From contig JAQUEZ010000029.1 in NCBI GenBank assembly GCA_028684915.1, positions 1 to 45,354 on the forward strand: a stretch of DNA of 45,354 bases. The letters run 5' to 3'. The DNA comes from Desulfobulbus sp. Lineage in GTDB: Bacteria; Desulfobacterota; Desulfobulbia; Desulfobulbales; Desulfobulbaceae. This document shows positions 32,714 through 43,234 of this stretch, piece after piece. A program made the translations under genes and the position numbers. The notes below the pieces were generated by a model. That model searched no databases. It was not told the origin of the DNA and was given only the letters and a program-made list of their open reading frames with translations. The first letter of the stretch is position 1, and every line of letters starts with the position of its first letter.

Positions 32714-35700
32714 TGTTGATCTCCCTGTAATGCGTGGATGATAATCTGAACCCGCTGGAATACATTTTCCTGGGCGGAACATGGGACAACCAGCCGCTGA
32801 TCCGGAGTAAGGCGAATGGCGGGCGCCGTTTTTTTCTTGGTGGGCTTTTGCTGGATCAAGGCCAGGAGCCGATTGGGATCGACCGGCGCCTGCTCGACAA
32901 AGGAAAAAACGAGGACCTCCGGTGCTTGCTCAAGTTTATGGATACCAAGCTGACGACACTGCTGTTTAAGCCGGATAATTTCCAGGAGTGTTGCCGCCTC
33001 TTGCGGAAGGTGCCCATAACGGTCTTCCAATTCGTTTTGAAGGTCAGTTAGTTCCTCCTCCGTACCGAACCCGGCCATGGATATGCGCCGATACGCCTGG
33101 TAGCGCTGGGTGGTGTCGCGAATAAAGCTGTCGGGAAGATAAGCTGCCACCTTCAATTTAACTTCAGGGTCGATTTCCTCGGTTGAGGTTATCTCAACAC
33201 CTTCCAGAGACTTGCGTTTCAAATCAGCCACTGTGGATTGCAACAATTCCAGATAGAGGTCGTAGCCGACTGCGGCAATATGGCCGGACTGGGAAACACC
33301 TAACAGATTACCGCCCCCGCGGATTTGCAAATCGTTCATCGCCAATTTAAAACCACCGCCTAGTTCGGAGCAATCCATTAGGGCACGCAGACGCTGCTGC
33401 GCATCCGGGGTAAGGTGATCCAGCGAGGACACCAACAAGTAGGCATAGGCCTGTCGGTTGGAGCGGCCAACCCGACCACGCAGCTGGTAAATGTCGGCTA
33501 GGCCGAGATGATCGGCCCGGTTGATAATGATCGTGTTGGCATTGGGGATATCGAGACCGGATTCCACAATCGTGGTACAAACCAGGAGATCGAGCTCGTG
33601 ATTAATAAAGCGCACCATGACATCTTCCAAATCCGGCCCGGCCATCTGCCCGTGAGCAACACCGATGCGGGCCTGTGGCACGAGGGTTCCGATGGTTTCC
33701 GCAATGCGATGGATCGATTGCACCCGATTGTGGACGAAAAAAAGTTGGCCGCCACGCTCAATTTCCCGCACCACCGCTTCACGTATGACTAACTGATCAT
33801 GCTTGGCGAGGAAGGTCTTGACTGCCCGCCGCTGCTGCGGAGGGGTGGAGATCACAGAGAGATCGCGAATACCCAAAAGCGACATCTGCAGCGTCCGGGG
33901 AATAGGGGTGGCGGTAAGGGTAAGGACATCGACGCTTGCCTTGAATTTTTTAATTTTTTCCTTATGGGCAACGCCAAAGCGATGTTCCTCGTCAATGATC
34001 AACAGGCCGAGTTTATTAAACTGGATATCTTTGGAGAGCAAACGGTGCGTACCCACCACCAAGTCAACGGCACCGGTGGATAATTTACCCACAATCTCCT
34101 TCTGTTGTTTACTTGTACGAAACCTGTTCAGGCAGGCAATTTCCACCGGGAATGAGGCAAAACGTTCCCGGAAGGTAGCTGCATGCTGCTCTGCCAAAAC
34201 CGTGGTTGGGACAAGAATAGCCACCTGGTAACCGTCCTCGATCGCTTTGAAGGCGCCACGGGCAGCGACCTCTGTTTTCCCATAGCCAACGTCACCACAG
34301 ACCAGGCGATCCATGGGTTGGTCATGGGTCAGATCATCAATGACGTCATCAATGGCTTTGGCCTGGCCACTGGTTTCGTCGTAAGGGAAGGACTCCTCCA
34401 ATTGGCGGTACAAATCGCCGGGAGGAGTAAACCGGTGCCCCTGACGCATGGCCCGCTTGGCGTAGATTTCCAGCAGTTCCTGGGCAACTTTCCAGACCGC
34501 ATCACTGACCTTTTTCTTAGCCGCCTGCCAGCGTTGCGAACCAAGACTCTCCAGCTTTGGCTCCTGGTCGGTCAGCCCCTGGTAACGGCTGACCCAGTGC
34601 AGGCGATCGACCGGGACGTAGAGTTTATCGTCGCCACGATAGCCGATAAGGAGGAAATCACCCTGCTGACCGGAAAATTCCATATTGATCATACCCTGGA
34701 ATACACCGATTCCATGGTCGCGATGGACAACAAAATCACCTTCAGAGAGCTGTTCGATTTGAACGGCCTCAGCTTCATTGCGGCTCTTGCGTTTCTGCCG
34801 GCCTGAACGAAGCCGCTTCTCCCCAAAAAGCTCTGAGGCGGATAAAAAATGGACGCCTTCACCGGGAAGGTCAAATCCGCGAGAAAGAGGTTGATCAAAA
34901 CAGTGAATAACCTTTTGATCTCGAACCTGCGCACCACTGTACGGAGAGGGTTGGAGGACCGTCTGCAGGTGGTAATGGCCGAGCAACTCCCGGAGATGTT
35001 CGCACTGCCGCAGTGAACGGCAGGCAAGCACAATGGTCTCCTCCTGCTGTTGCCAGTGCATAATGCGGTCGACAAGGGGAGCGAGCAAGCCTCGTTTTTT
35101 CCGCTGCAGCTCAATCTCCTGGGCAAGTAACCCATGATCACTGCAGGTAAGAGCAACACTCTCGACCAGGCCTTCCGGATCTGGCAAGACGGAAAAACGA
35201 GCAGAAAGCCGTTTCGCCATGATATCGGCCCATTCTTGATCGCTGATGAAGAGTTCATCCGCAGGCAATGCCGCGACCTGTTTATCGACTGCCTCCTGGT
35301 AATTGGCCTGGATACGATCACGCACCAGCGCCATCTTCCGCCCGACAGAAGATGCATCAGCCAGCATAAGCAGGGCATCGGCGGGCAGATACTCAAAGAG
35401 ACTGTGCAACTCTGCACTGCCACCAAAGATGAGCGGTAGAAAAAATTCGATCCCAGGAAAACGCTGGCCCGTTGCCAAGCGTTCACGCAAGTTCCGCGTT
35501 GCCTGCGCAGTCCACTGATGTTTTTCGCCGTTTTCCTGCAAAAAGGTGAGCCAATCCCCGCGTTTCTCCTGCCCAGGAAACAACAGTTCGGTAGCCGGCA
35601 GCAAAACGGCTTCTTCAAGAGACTGTTTTGATCGCTGGGAAACCGGATCAAAGAGACGGATGCTCTCTATGGTGTCGCCAAAAAAATCAAGACGAAGCGG

Positions 35701-36243
35701 CCCGGAGAGTTCCGGATCAAGGGTCGGAGGAAAAACATCGATGATGCCGCCACGAAGGGCCAGGTCCCCTTCCTGCCGCACCATATCACAAAGCTGATAT
35801 CCACTGGAGGTGAGGGACGCGACTAAGGCCTCACGATCAATCTCCTCATTGGCGATAACCAGCTCGCAATGATTGCTCAAAACCGTGGCTGGCAAGACGC
35901 GCCGGAGTACCGCTTCGGCTGAGGTCAGGAGAATGCAGGGCCGGGAACTTTCCTGTACCTGGTAAAGCGTGGCAAGACGTTGACAGACCGTGGCCGGATC
36001 TGGAGAGAGCGGTGTATAAGGGGGAATTTCGTAGCTCGGGTAGATCAATACCCGGCAGGGGGTAAAAAAAGCCAAGTCTTGAGCCAGCTGCTCAAGCTGC
36101 TCATCGGCAGGAAGGATGCAACAGATGGTCCGGTGCAGAGTCTCCACTGCCCTGCTTAGCAGCAGGGCAGTGGACGCTCCATGAAGACCGCAAATATCAA
36201 AAAATGGGCCGCGTTCACGCAGCCGCGCTAGGATCGACTGCAT
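32710..36243 (-). CDS. mfd: Transcription-repair coupling factor Mfd
   Basis: 1177 residues. A UvrB-like N-terminal half is followed by the RNA-polymerase-interacting CarD-like domain (GDFVVHRDHGIGVFQGM, about 500), then the translocase: GDVGYGKTEVAARGAF (Walker A, about 648), LLIIDEEHRFGV (about 748), TLTATPIPRTLQ, RADHLGLADIYQLRGRVGRS and the TRCF C-terminal domain. It removes stalled RNA polymerase from damaged template and recruits UvrA. I start at ATG 36243, just after the bamA stop. Earlier in-frame residues overlap bamA. The ribosome site is poor. Confidence 0.95.
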   Translation of the reverse strand: MQSILARLRERGPFFDICGLHGASTALLLSRAVETLHRTICCILPADEQLEQLAQDLAFFTPCRVLIYPSYEIPPYTPLSPDPATVCQRLATLYQVQESSRPCILLTSAEAVLRRVLPATVLSNHCELVIANEEIDREALVASLTSSGYQLCDMVRQEGDLALRGGIIDVFPPTLDPELSGPLRLDFFGDTIESIRLFDPVSQRSKQSLEEAVLLPATELLFPGQEKRGDWLTFLQENGEKHQWTAQATRNLRERLATGQRFPGIEFFLPLIFGGSAELHSLFEYLPADALLMLADASSVGRKMALVRDRIQANYQEAVDKQVAALPADELFISDQEWADIMAKRLSARFSVLPDPEGLVESVALTCSDHGLLAQEIELQRKKRGLLAPLVDRIMHWQQQEETIVLACRSLRQCEHLRELLGHYHLQTVLQPSPYSGAQVRDQKVIHCFDQPLSRGFDLPGEGVHFLSASELFGEKRLRSGRQKRKSRNEAEAVQIEQLSEGDFVVHRDHGIGVFQGMINMEFSGQQGDFLLIGYRGDDKLYVPVDRLHWVSRYQGLTDQEPKLESLGSQRWQAAKKKVSDAVWKVAQELLEIYAKRAMRQGHRFTPPGDLYRQLEESFPYDETSGQAKAIDDVIDDLTHDQPMDRLVCGDVGYGKTEVAARGAFKAIEDGYQVAILVPTTVLAEQHAATFRERFASFPVEIACLNRFRTSKQQKEIVGKLSTGAVDLVVGTHRLLSKDIQFNKLGLLIIDEEHRFGVAHKEKIKKFKASVDVLTLTATPIPRTLQMSLLGIRDLSVISTPPQQRRAVKTFLAKHDQLVIREAVVREIERGGQLFFVHNRVQSIHRIAETIGTLVPQARIGVAHGQMAGPDLEDVMVRFINHELDLLVCTTIVESGLDIPNANTIIINRADHLGLADIYQLRGRVGRSNRQAYAYLLVSSLDHLTPDAQQRLRALMDCSELGGGFKLAMNDLQIRGGGNLLGVSQSGHIAAVGYDLYLELLQSTVADLKRKSLEGVEITSTEEIDPEVKLKVAAYLPDSFIRDTTQRYQAYRRISMAGFGTEEELTDLQNELEDRYGHLPQEAATLLEIIRLKQQCRQLGIHKLEQAPEVLVFSFVEQAPVDPNRLLALIQQKPTKKKTAPAIRLTPDQRLVVPCSAQENVFQRVQIIIHALQGDQQ

Positions 36244-36274
36244 GCACAGCGTTTGGTTGAGTGTTTTGGATGGA

Positions 36275-38956
36275 TTAGAAGGTTCCGCCCATACTGAAAT
36301 CCCAGTTAGAGCTGTCTTCACCATCTTGTTGGTCTAAATTAAAGCCCCAGGCTAAACGCAGCGGTCCGAGCGGCGAGGCCCAAAGGATGCCAACACCCGC
36401 GGTCTTCTTGTAGTTGCTGAAATCCCAATCCTCGTCCACATCGTACACGTTACCGAAGTCATGAAAGATCTCGCCATCCATGCCCATATCTTTAATCAAG
36501 GGGAAAATGATGGAGACCGTTCCATACCACATCTTGTCGCCACCGATTTTATCTCCGGTCAACGGATCAAGCGGACTGACGGATGCGGATTGAAAACCTC
36601 TGATTGAGTTCATGCCGCCGAGAAAGAAATGTTCATAGACCGGAAGCTTCCCGTCTTCATTTTCAAAGGCTTGCCCGGCTGCCCCCTTAACATGGAAAAC
36701 AGTACCCCAAACCATGGGGAAGAACCAGGAAGAGGACGCCTCCACCTTAGTAAACTGGGCATCACCAGCAAGAACTCCTCCTGCATACTCCACACTGATG
36801 CTGTTTCGCGACCCTTCTGTGGGAGAGAAAAGCTTATCCCGGGTGTCGCGTACCAGGGAAAAATCGACTTTGCTCTCCCAATGGATATTAGCGGACTCCT
36901 TAATGTAGGTCGATGCCGTGGAATCGATATCGGTAATATCGGTGTCCTGCAGAGTATACCCGTAGTAGATACGCCACTGCTCAACCAGCGGATGGCCAAT
37001 CCGTACAGTGCCACCGGTGGAATCCTTGGTGAAGTCGTCGTATTCGTGTTCCCAGTTAAAAAGATTCATACTTCCAGATACCTGGGAATCCATGATTCGG
37101 GGATTGGTGAAGGTCAGGTTATACTTGGTCGACTTGCTGGAAGTCGAGGCGGCCAATGAAAGTTTATTCCCGGTACCAAAGATATTATCCTCTGAAATTT
37201 CCCCCATAAAGAGCATGTTTTCCGAGGAGGAATAGCCCGCACCGATACTGAACTGGCCAGTGGATTTTTCTTTGACATCCACGACCACATCCATCTGGTT
37301 TTCCACCATGGTTGGCTTGGGTGTGACCGTCACTTCTTCGAAAAAACCGAGGCGATTAAGTTTTTGGGTCGAAGTACGGATGGCCTTGGAATTGAATTTG
37401 CCCCCCTCTTCCACCTTAAGGTCGCGGCGGATGACGTTGTCCCGAGTCCGAGTATTGCCTTTGATCTCCACCCGATTAATATAGGCCATGGCGCCCTTGT
37501 TGACGTGGAGCACCAGATCGATGCGTTTGTTTTCCTCGGACTTATTGATTTTGGTACTCACATCGGCAAAGGCAAAACCCTGTTCGGCATACAAATCCGT
37601 CAGGTGGGTAATATCATCACGAAGCACCTGTCGATTCAAGAATTCTTCGTTGCGAATCTTCAACTCGGCAAGAAGTTCCTCCTTGCTCTTGATCAGGTCA
37701 CCGTTTATATCCACGGTCCCCACTTTGTAGCGGGTACCCTCGTCAATGGGGAAGGTCACATACAAATCCCCTTCCTTTTGCTGAACAATGGGCTCACCCA
37801 CCTTGGCCTCAATGAAACCGTGATTTTGGTAAAAGTTGGCAACCCGCTCGGCATCCTGGCGTAAAATTTCCATTTTGAGAACACCGGCATCGGTCAGCCA
37901 GGAAAGCCACCACTTGTGGGTACTAGTCTGAACAACGTCTCTTAGATCACCAGAAGAGAAGCTGGTATTACCGGTGAACGCAATCTCCTCGATGCTGACC
38001 TTTTCCCCCTCGGCAATTGAGAAGCGGACTTCGGCCTTACCGTCGGCAGCCGTGGTGATCTGGCCGTTAACCTCAGTGTTATAATATCCCTTGGATTTAT
38101 ACAGATCCCGGATTTTTTGTACAGCCTCGTTCACTTTGTAGGGATTGAGAATCGAGTTGGCGGTGATTCCTGCCGCCTCGCGAACTTCCTCTTCCTTAAT
38201 CTCGTCCGCACCGGTAATGATCACCGTGCTGACCAAAGGCTTTTCCTTCACGCGAAAGATGATCTTCTTTCCACCCTCGGTATCATTGGATTCGATTTCG
38301 ACATTGTCGAAGTAGCCCAAGGAAAAAACCGCTTTTAAATCTTCCCGCAGGGTTGAAGGATCGTAGATATCACCTGGCTTGGTGGTAATTTTTTGGAGAA
38401 TGGCGCCCGAATCAATGCGGGAGTTACCCTCCGGGGCAATAGAGGCCACGGTGGCACTCCGGTTGGAGTACGCAAGCATGGTGCCGACAATATCGCCGGA
38501 AAGGCGAGGGAGTTCGTTTAAGGAATCAGCCTCTCGAAATGCCGAATAAGGAGCCTGAGGTGCAAGGACATCGACAATGGAACAATCAACACTGATCCGG
38601 CTCCCCAACTTGTTGACGCTGCCGACCACGACATAATCGGCGCCGACAGATTCAGCAACCCGAACCAAAGCTGCTGCAGGAGGGGGCCAAGCCCCTGTGT
38701 ACCCGACAGCTTTTTCCGCCTGCGCCCGCGACATCATTTTCATTCCCTTGGCAGTGACTTCTTGCGCCAGAGCCTTGTCGGCCACGAGAGCAGTATTGGC
38801 GGCATCCGGGCTGTTGATTTTGAACGGCAGGAAAAGGGTGCTGTGCTCCAGAGCCATGGCCACGCGGGGCAAACAGGCTAGACAACTCAACACAATAGCA
38901 CAGAGCACAAGTGAATAAGTCTGATACGCCGATCGTTTGTTTGATGTCGACTGCAT
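36275..38956 (-). CDS. bamA: Outer-membrane assembly factor BamA with extra N-terminal domain
   Basis: 893 residues, longer than the usual 800. A signal peptide (1-35) is followed by a domain at about 36-165 (LFLPFKINSPDAANTALV, YVVVGSVNKLGSRISV) that resembles the TolB N-terminal fold, then five POTRA domains (about 171-570; GADEIKEEE, GNTSFSSGD, GDLIKSKEE and GNTRTRDNV mark the repeats) and the 16-stranded barrel with the conserved GGMNSIRGF lid loop. BamA inserts outer-membrane proteins. ATG 38956 has AGGA upstream; ATG 38980 and 39043 do not. It precedes mfd closely. Confidence 0.95.
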   Translation of the reverse strand: MQSTSNKRSAYQTYSLVLCAIVLSCLACLPRVAMALEHSTLFLPFKINSPDAANTALVADKALAQEVTAKGMKMMSRAQAEKAVGYTGAWPPPAAALVRVAESVGADYVVVGSVNKLGSRISVDCSIVDVLAPQAPYSAFREADSLNELPRLSGDIVGTMLAYSNRSATVASIAPEGNSRIDSGAILQKITTKPGDIYDPSTLREDLKAVFSLGYFDNVEIESNDTEGGKKIIFRVKEKPLVSTVIITGADEIKEEEVREAAGITANSILNPYKVNEAVQKIRDLYKSKGYYNTEVNGQITTAADGKAEVRFSIAEGEKVSIEEIAFTGNTSFSSGDLRDVVQTSTHKWWLSWLTDAGVLKMEILRQDAERVANFYQNHGFIEAKVGEPIVQQKEGDLYVTFPIDEGTRYKVGTVDINGDLIKSKEELLAELKIRNEEFLNRQVLRDDITHLTDLYAEQGFAFADVSTKINKSEENKRIDLVLHVNKGAMAYINRVEIKGNTRTRDNVIRRDLKVEEGGKFNSKAIRTSTQKLNRLGFFEEVTVTPKPTMVENQMDVVVDVKEKSTGQFSIGAGYSSSENMLFMGEISEDNIFGTGNKLSLAASTSSKSTKYNLTFTNPRIMDSQVSGSMNLFNWEHEYDDFTKDSTGGTVRIGHPLVEQWRIYYGYTLQDTDITDIDSTASTYIKESANIHWESKVDFSLVRDTRDKLFSPTEGSRNSISVEYAGGVLAGDAQFTKVEASSSWFFPMVWGTVFHVKGAAGQAFENEDGKLPVYEHFFLGGMNSIRGFQSASVSPLDPLTGDKIGGDKMWYGTVSIIFPLIKDMGMDGEIFHDFGNVYDVDEDWDFSNYKKTAGVGILWASPLGPLRLAWGFNLDQQDGEDSSNWDFSMGGTF

Positions 38957-39278
38957 GGATGTAGGTCCTGTTAGAGTCATTTTGTTGTTCGATGTATAAA
39001 AAAACACGCATACACCGGCCAAAGGAGGAAAAAGAAACGGCAAAATGGCAGGAATCAGCCATCTCCTTGCAACTGTCGTTCTCGTAAGACACTGTTTTTG
39101 CGATACGCAATATTGTCGAGCTCGCTTTTTTGCGTATCCAGCTCAATTGGTGGTCATTATGACAGGTTTGCTTGTTTTTGCAAGAAATTCCGCGTCTCGC
39201 CGGAGATCTTCATTGTATTTGAAATCAAGAAATTTCCTACAGTTGCCCTCTACGACCTAAGAGAGAATCATGCGGCCA
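38957..39278. other. 322-bp gap upstream of bamA
   Basis: No gene. It contains a hairpin, GATACGCAA/TTGCGTATC (39102-39110 with 39130-39138, 19-base loop), and CTGTCGTTCTCGTAAGAC near 39072, a weak relative of the tandem unit at 13008. It should hold the bamA promoter, but no clear boxes were picked out. Confidence 0.45.
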
Positions 39279-40043
39279 TCAAGGCTGATAGTGTGAATCC
39301 AAAAGATGGGCAACGGTCGCCTGCAATTCACCGGCAAGGGCCTGTTTATCGCTGCTCTTGAAATGATCCGTAGCCATGGGTTGCCCAATGCGAATTACAA
39401 TCTCGCCGCCACGAGGGAGAAATTTCCCCTTGGGAAGAATTTCATAAGAGCCGTTAAATCCCAAAGGAACGATCGGCACCCCTGCCTTAATGGCGAGAAG
39501 GACAGCTCCGGCTTTAAACTCGTGCAGCTTTCCATCTCCACTTCTTGTTCCTTCGGGAAAAATAAGCACCGACGTGCCGCCAGCAATTCTTCTCCCGGCC
39601 TCATCCAAACTTTTCAGTGCCTTTCGCCCGTGGGACCGATCTATGGGTATATACCCAACGCGGTGCATAGCCTGGCCAAAAAGAGGAATCTGAAATAATT
39701 CTTTCTTGGCAATCCATCTAAAATCGTGCGGGAAATACCCTTGAAACGAAAAAATATCGTACTGACTGACATGGTTGCCCGCAAAGATGTAGGTCTGCTT
39801 GGGGTCAAGATGTTCAAAACCCTCAATCCGCACCTTGACCCCAGCCACCCAGCACAAAATACGCCCCCAATAACGGGGGAAGACCTGCGCCTTCACTTCT
39901 GATTTTCGCCCCCACAGGAGATCGAGAAGCGAGAGAGAGGAAACCACAAAGGTTAAAAACGGAGCGACGATCAGGGTGCAAACCCCGCGAAACAGATGAA
40001 CAGGCGACATGAAAAAAAACCATTGGTGGAGCGGAATGCTCAT
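39279..40043 (-). CDS. 1-acyl-sn-glycerol-3-phosphate acyltransferase (PlsC family)
   Basis: 254 residues. A hydrophobic N-terminal helix anchors it to the inner membrane. The acyltransferase motif NHVSQYD (NHx4D) and the phosphate/substrate motif FPEGTRS are present. It should make phosphatidic acid from lysophosphatidic acid, or acylate a similar lipid. The start is uncertain: GTG 40064, ATG 40043 and ATG 40010 are all open and none has a good ribosome site; I use 40043. Confidence 0.88.
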   Translation of the reverse strand: MSIPLHQWFFFMSPVHLFRGVCTLIVAPFLTFVVSSLSLLDLLWGRKSEVKAQVFPRYWGRILCWVAGVKVRIEGFEHLDPKQTYIFAGNHVSQYDIFSFQGYFPHDFRWIAKKELFQIPLFGQAMHRVGYIPIDRSHGRKALKSLDEAGRRIAGGTSVLIFPEGTRSGDGKLHEFKAGAVLLAIKAGVPIVPLGFNGSYEILPKGKFLPRGGEIVIRIGQPMATDHFKSSDKQALAGELQATVAHLLDSHYQP

Positions 40044-40318
40044 TGGGGAAATACTGCCGTTCACGATAACGACCGTGTCACAGCGAGCAAGATTTCTGTG
40101 TTATTTATCAAGGACCTGGCTGAAGAGCAAGCATTTATCCCCCCTTCACCAGCCTTTCCAGAATCCGCTCCTCTTGCCCCCTCATGGATCGGGAGGAGGG
40201 AGCGGCGGGATTGACGGGAGAAGAGCAATCGAATATAGTCTTTTGTTTTCAAATATCGACTGTACTTCGACTACTTCACCAAAGAAATAACGACTTGTCG
40301 GCATTAAAGGAGTCTACT

Positions 40319-41536
40319 GTGACTGCAGAAATCATCACCGTACGAACTGATGGAACGCTGAATGTTCCCGAGAACCCCATCATTCCCTTCATCGAAGGAG
40401 ACGGAATCGGGCCGGATATTTGGGCAGCGACCCAGAAAGTGCTCGACGCTGCAGTGGCCCGCAGTTACAACGGATCCCGCTCGATTGAGTGGCTGGAAAT
40501 CCTCGCTGGAGAGAAGGCGTTCCAGACTACCGGAGAATGGCTACCCAAGGCCACGATCGAGGCGTTAAAAAAATATGTAATCAGCATCAAAGGCCCTCTG
40601 ACCACACCGGTCGGCGAGGGGATGCGTAGCCTCAATGTGACACTACGCCAGGTCCTTGACCTCTATGCCTGTGTCCGCCCTGTCCGTTACTACCAGGGTG
40701 TGGTTTCGCCGGTTAAACATCCGGAACAGGTTGACATGATTATATTTCGTGAAAACACGGAAGATGTCTATGCCGGGATCGAGTGGCAGGCCGGCACGGA
40801 AAATGCCAACCGGGTCATTGAATTCATGCGCAACGAGATGGGAGCCTCTATTCGGGATAACTCTGGTATCGGCGTGAAACCTATTTCCGAGTTCGGCACC
40901 AAACGCCTCGTTCGCAAGGCCATTCAGCACGCTCTTGACGCCGGTCGCGACTCAGTGACCTTGGTGCACAAGGGCAATATTATGAAATTCACCGAAGGCG
41001 CCTTCCGCAACTGGGGATATGAGCTGGCCGCTGAGGAATTCGGCGAACTAACCATCACCGAAGCCGCATTGTGGGAGCAGCACAACGGTGTTCTTCCCCA
41101 GGGTAAAATCCTGATCAAAGACCGGATTGCCGATGCCATGTTCCAACAGATTCTGCTTCGTCCCCGCGAGTACTCGGTGCTGGCTATGCCGAACCTCAAC
41201 GGCGACTACATGTCGGATGCGCTGGCAGCTCAAGTGGGCGGCTTGGGCATAGCCCCTGGAGCCAATATTGGGGACGGGGTCGCCATGTTTGAGGCCACCC
41301 ACGGAACCGCACCAAAATATGCAGGCTTGGATAAGGTCAATCCTGGTTCCCTGCTGCTCTCCGGCGTCATGCTCCTGGAATACATCGGTTGGAAGGAAGC
41401 AGCCACGTTGATTCAAACAGCTATGGAAACCACCATTTCCAAAAAAACGGTCACCTATGACTTGGCACGGCTGATGGACGGAGCCACCGAGCTTTCTTGC
41501 TCCGCCTTTGGCAGTGCAATCATAAACAACATGTAA
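40319..41536 (+). CDS. icd: NADP-dependent isocitrate dehydrogenase
   Basis: 405 residues. Isocitrate and metal contacts are seen in [35 protein letters not shown] and [12 protein letters not shown], and NADP-type [17 protein letters not shown] carries the Lys-Tyr pair of NADP enzymes. It oxidises isocitrate to 2-oxoglutarate in the TCA cycle. The start is GTG 40319, decided by AAAGGAG six bases upstream. The frame is open 45 codons further back, but that part has no ribosome site and does not resemble the enzyme. Confidence 0.95.
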   Translation: MTAEIITVRTDGTLNVPENPIIPFIEGDGIGPDIWAATQKVLDAAVARSYNGSRSIEWLEILAGEKAFQTTGEWLPKATIEALKKYVISIKGPLTTPVGEGMRSLNVTLRQVLDLYACVRPVRYYQGVVSPVKHPEQVDMIIFRENTEDVYAGIEWQAGTENANRVIEFMRNEMGASIRDNSGIGVKPISEFGTKRLVRKAIQHALDAGRDSVTLVHKGNIMKFTEGAFRNWGYELAAEEFGELTITEAALWEQHNGVLPQGKILIKDRIADAMFQQILLRPREYSVLAMPNLNGDYMSDALAAQVGGLGIAPGANIGDGVAMFEATHGTAPKYAGLDKVNPGSLLLSGVMLLEYIGWKEAATLIQTAMETTISKKTVTYDLARLMDGATELSCSAFGSAIINNM

Positions 41537-41555
41537 CCCAAGGACAGGGTACCGG

Positions 41556-42287
41556 ATGCTCTCCTCCCTGCTCGGAGCTATCCAAGATCTCCTGTTTCCC
41601 CCGCTATGTGTAGGCTGTTCGCGGCGGCTGGATCACTCCCGGCCGCCGCTTTTTTGTGCCGACTGCACCGTCAAATTAGCCTTCATCACCGCTCCGCTTT
41701 GTCCCTGCTGCGGCATCCCGTACACCACCGGCGCCGACCATCTTTGCGCAACCTGCCTACGCAACGGATACGAATTTGATCTTGCCCGCTCCTTACTGTT
41801 CTACCAAATGCCTGTGGATGCGCTGATCCTCGGCCTTAAATTTGGTGGGCAACTCAACGGCCTGCAGACCCTGGGCACCCTCGCCTCCGGTTCCCCCTGT
41901 TTTTCCGATCTCGCCAGGCCGGATTACATAATTCCTGTGCCGCTCCATCCCCAACGCATCCGTGAACGCGGCTACAACCAGGCGACCCTCATTGCCCGAG
42001 AGTGCTTCCCCCAATGGAAGGCCCAAATTCGCTTAAACATCCTGTACAGAAATCGACTCACCACCCCGCAATCACAACTCACTGGTAAAGAACGGCGGGC
42101 TAACCTCAAACAGGTCTTTTCCTTGAATCCAACGGTCGCTCTCGAAGGGAAAACTATTCTTTTGGTGGACGATGTCCAAACGACGGGAAGTACCGTCAAT
42201 GAATGCGCCAAAACTTTGCGCAGAGGTGGGGCCGGGCGAATCGAAGTCTTTACTGTGGCCCGCAGTCTCGGCAAGAGCGCCTGGTGA
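41556..42287 (+). CDS. ComF-family phosphoribosyltransferase-like protein
   Basis: 243 residues. Two N-terminal zinc-ribbon-like CxxC pairs (CVGC with CADC, CPCC with CATC), then a phosphoribosyltransferase domain with the PRPP loop ILLVDDVQTTGST and VPLHPQRIRERGYNQ. ComF proteins are linked to natural transformation (DNA uptake) in some bacteria; elsewhere the role is unclear. It starts 19 bases after icd, with AAGGA upstream, and may be read through from it. No other competence genes are in view. Confidence 0.88.
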   Translation: MLSSLLGAIQDLLFPPLCVGCSRRLDHSRPPLFCADCTVKLAFITAPLCPCCGIPYTTGADHLCATCLRNGYEFDLARSLLFYQMPVDALILGLKFGGQLNGLQTLGTLASGSPCFSDLARPDYIIPVPLHPQRIRERGYNQATLIARECFPQWKAQIRLNILYRNRLTTPQSQLTGKERRANLKQVFSLNPTVALEGKTILLVDDVQTTGSTVNECAKTLRRGGAGRIEVFTVARSLGKSAW

Positions 42288-42290
42288 CAC

Positions 42291-42326
42291 AAAAAAGGCA
42301 CCTTAGGGATTCCGCCCCAAGGTGCC
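42291..42326 (-). terminator. Terminator of the DUF882 gene
   Basis: On the minus strand GGCACCTTGGGG pairs with CCTAAGGTGCC (one or two mismatches near the loop) and is followed by TTTTTTG. On the plus strand no T-run follows, so it acts mainly on the minus strand. Confidence 0.75.
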
Positions 42327-42374
42327 GTACAATCGTTTCTGGCACCGGAATACTCTTCCGGATGATGTTTTGCG

Positions 42375-42938
42375 TTACCAGGTGCGATACATTCCGCTAT
42401 CCAGATGCACAAAATCAGACTGGGGATAATACCCTACCCCACCGGTCTGCATGGCTATGGCACATTGCCGGACCTGGTTCAGATGCGCACCGGGCAGGGA
42501 AATATCGATTGCCTGCCCCTGCATATGTAAACTATGCCCGGCAACGCCTGATTTAGTGAGACGCAACTTACGATTGGTTTGCGGTGAGCGGAAAGCAGAA
42601 ACAACCTTATAGGACCCTTTACAGCCCATTTCCTGCTGTACAACCCAGAGGATATCGAGCAACTTTGGATCCATCTGGTGAATCTGTCCAGTTTGATAAT
42701 CGCGGAGAAAAGAATTAATTTTTGCCAATGCCTTGGGGTTATACGAATTTCCCGTGGCGTAAGTCAGAGTCAGTTCTTTTTGCGCCCGTACATGAAACAG
42801 CGAAATCGTCCGTTTCTTGGCGACCTTGGCTGAGCAAATCTCGGGAATAGAGAGTGCGGCAAGACCAACAAGGGCCTGGGTGGAGTGAATAAGAAATGAG
42901 CGACGGGTCGATTGGAAAATAGTATTTTCTGAAACCAT
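42375..42938 (-). CDS. DUF882/YcbK-type peptidase-like protein, Tat-exported
   Basis: 187 residues, close to YcbK (182). A twin-arginine signal (TRRSFLIHSTQALVGLAAL) leads to a DUF882 domain of the peptidase M15 clan: FRSPQTNRKLR, HSLHMQGQAIDI and FVHLDSG carry the zinc and active-site residues. These proteins are thought to act on peptidoglycan in the periplasm. Start ATG 42938, with AGAGAAG close upstream. An upstream extension of 60 codons reads through repeat-like sequence and is not used. Confidence 0.88.
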   Translation of the reverse strand: MVSENTIFQSTRRSFLIHSTQALVGLAALSIPEICSAKVAKKRTISLFHVRAQKELTLTYATGNSYNPKALAKINSFLRDYQTGQIHQMDPKLLDILWVVQQEMGCKGSYKVVSAFRSPQTNRKLRLTKSGVAGHSLHMQGQAIDISLPGAHLNQVRQCAIAMQTGGVGYYPQSDFVHLDSGMYRTW

Positions 42939-43023
42939 TCTTCTCTTTGTGTTTGGGCTTTTCACCTTTATCCTTGTCGGACAAAACCGTACACCCACAT
43001 GGAGTGGTTGCAGCCAAAATGCT

Positions 43024-43090
43024 GGAACTCGCAAAAACGGCGAAAAAGGAATCCCCGATTTGCAACATGCTGTCTTCGATAACATGTTGT
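43024..43090. repeat. Weak copy of the 13008-type repeat unit
   Basis: GGAACTCGCAAAAACGGCGA, then GATTTGCAACATGCTGTC and an AACATG/CATGTT pairing. The order matches the units at 5494 and 13008, but identity is low, so the relation is tentative. Confidence 0.35.
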
Positions 43091-43234
43091 GCTTATTTTC
43101 AAGCTTTTCGAGTCCCAAAATTGGTACGCATTTAAATGGATGGGGTGAGTATTGTCAAGGCTTTGAGCAGAGCAAACAGTGGCTTCCTCAAAATTCACCG
43201 TATCTTTTCAGAGAGTTAAACAAAGATTTTTTTT

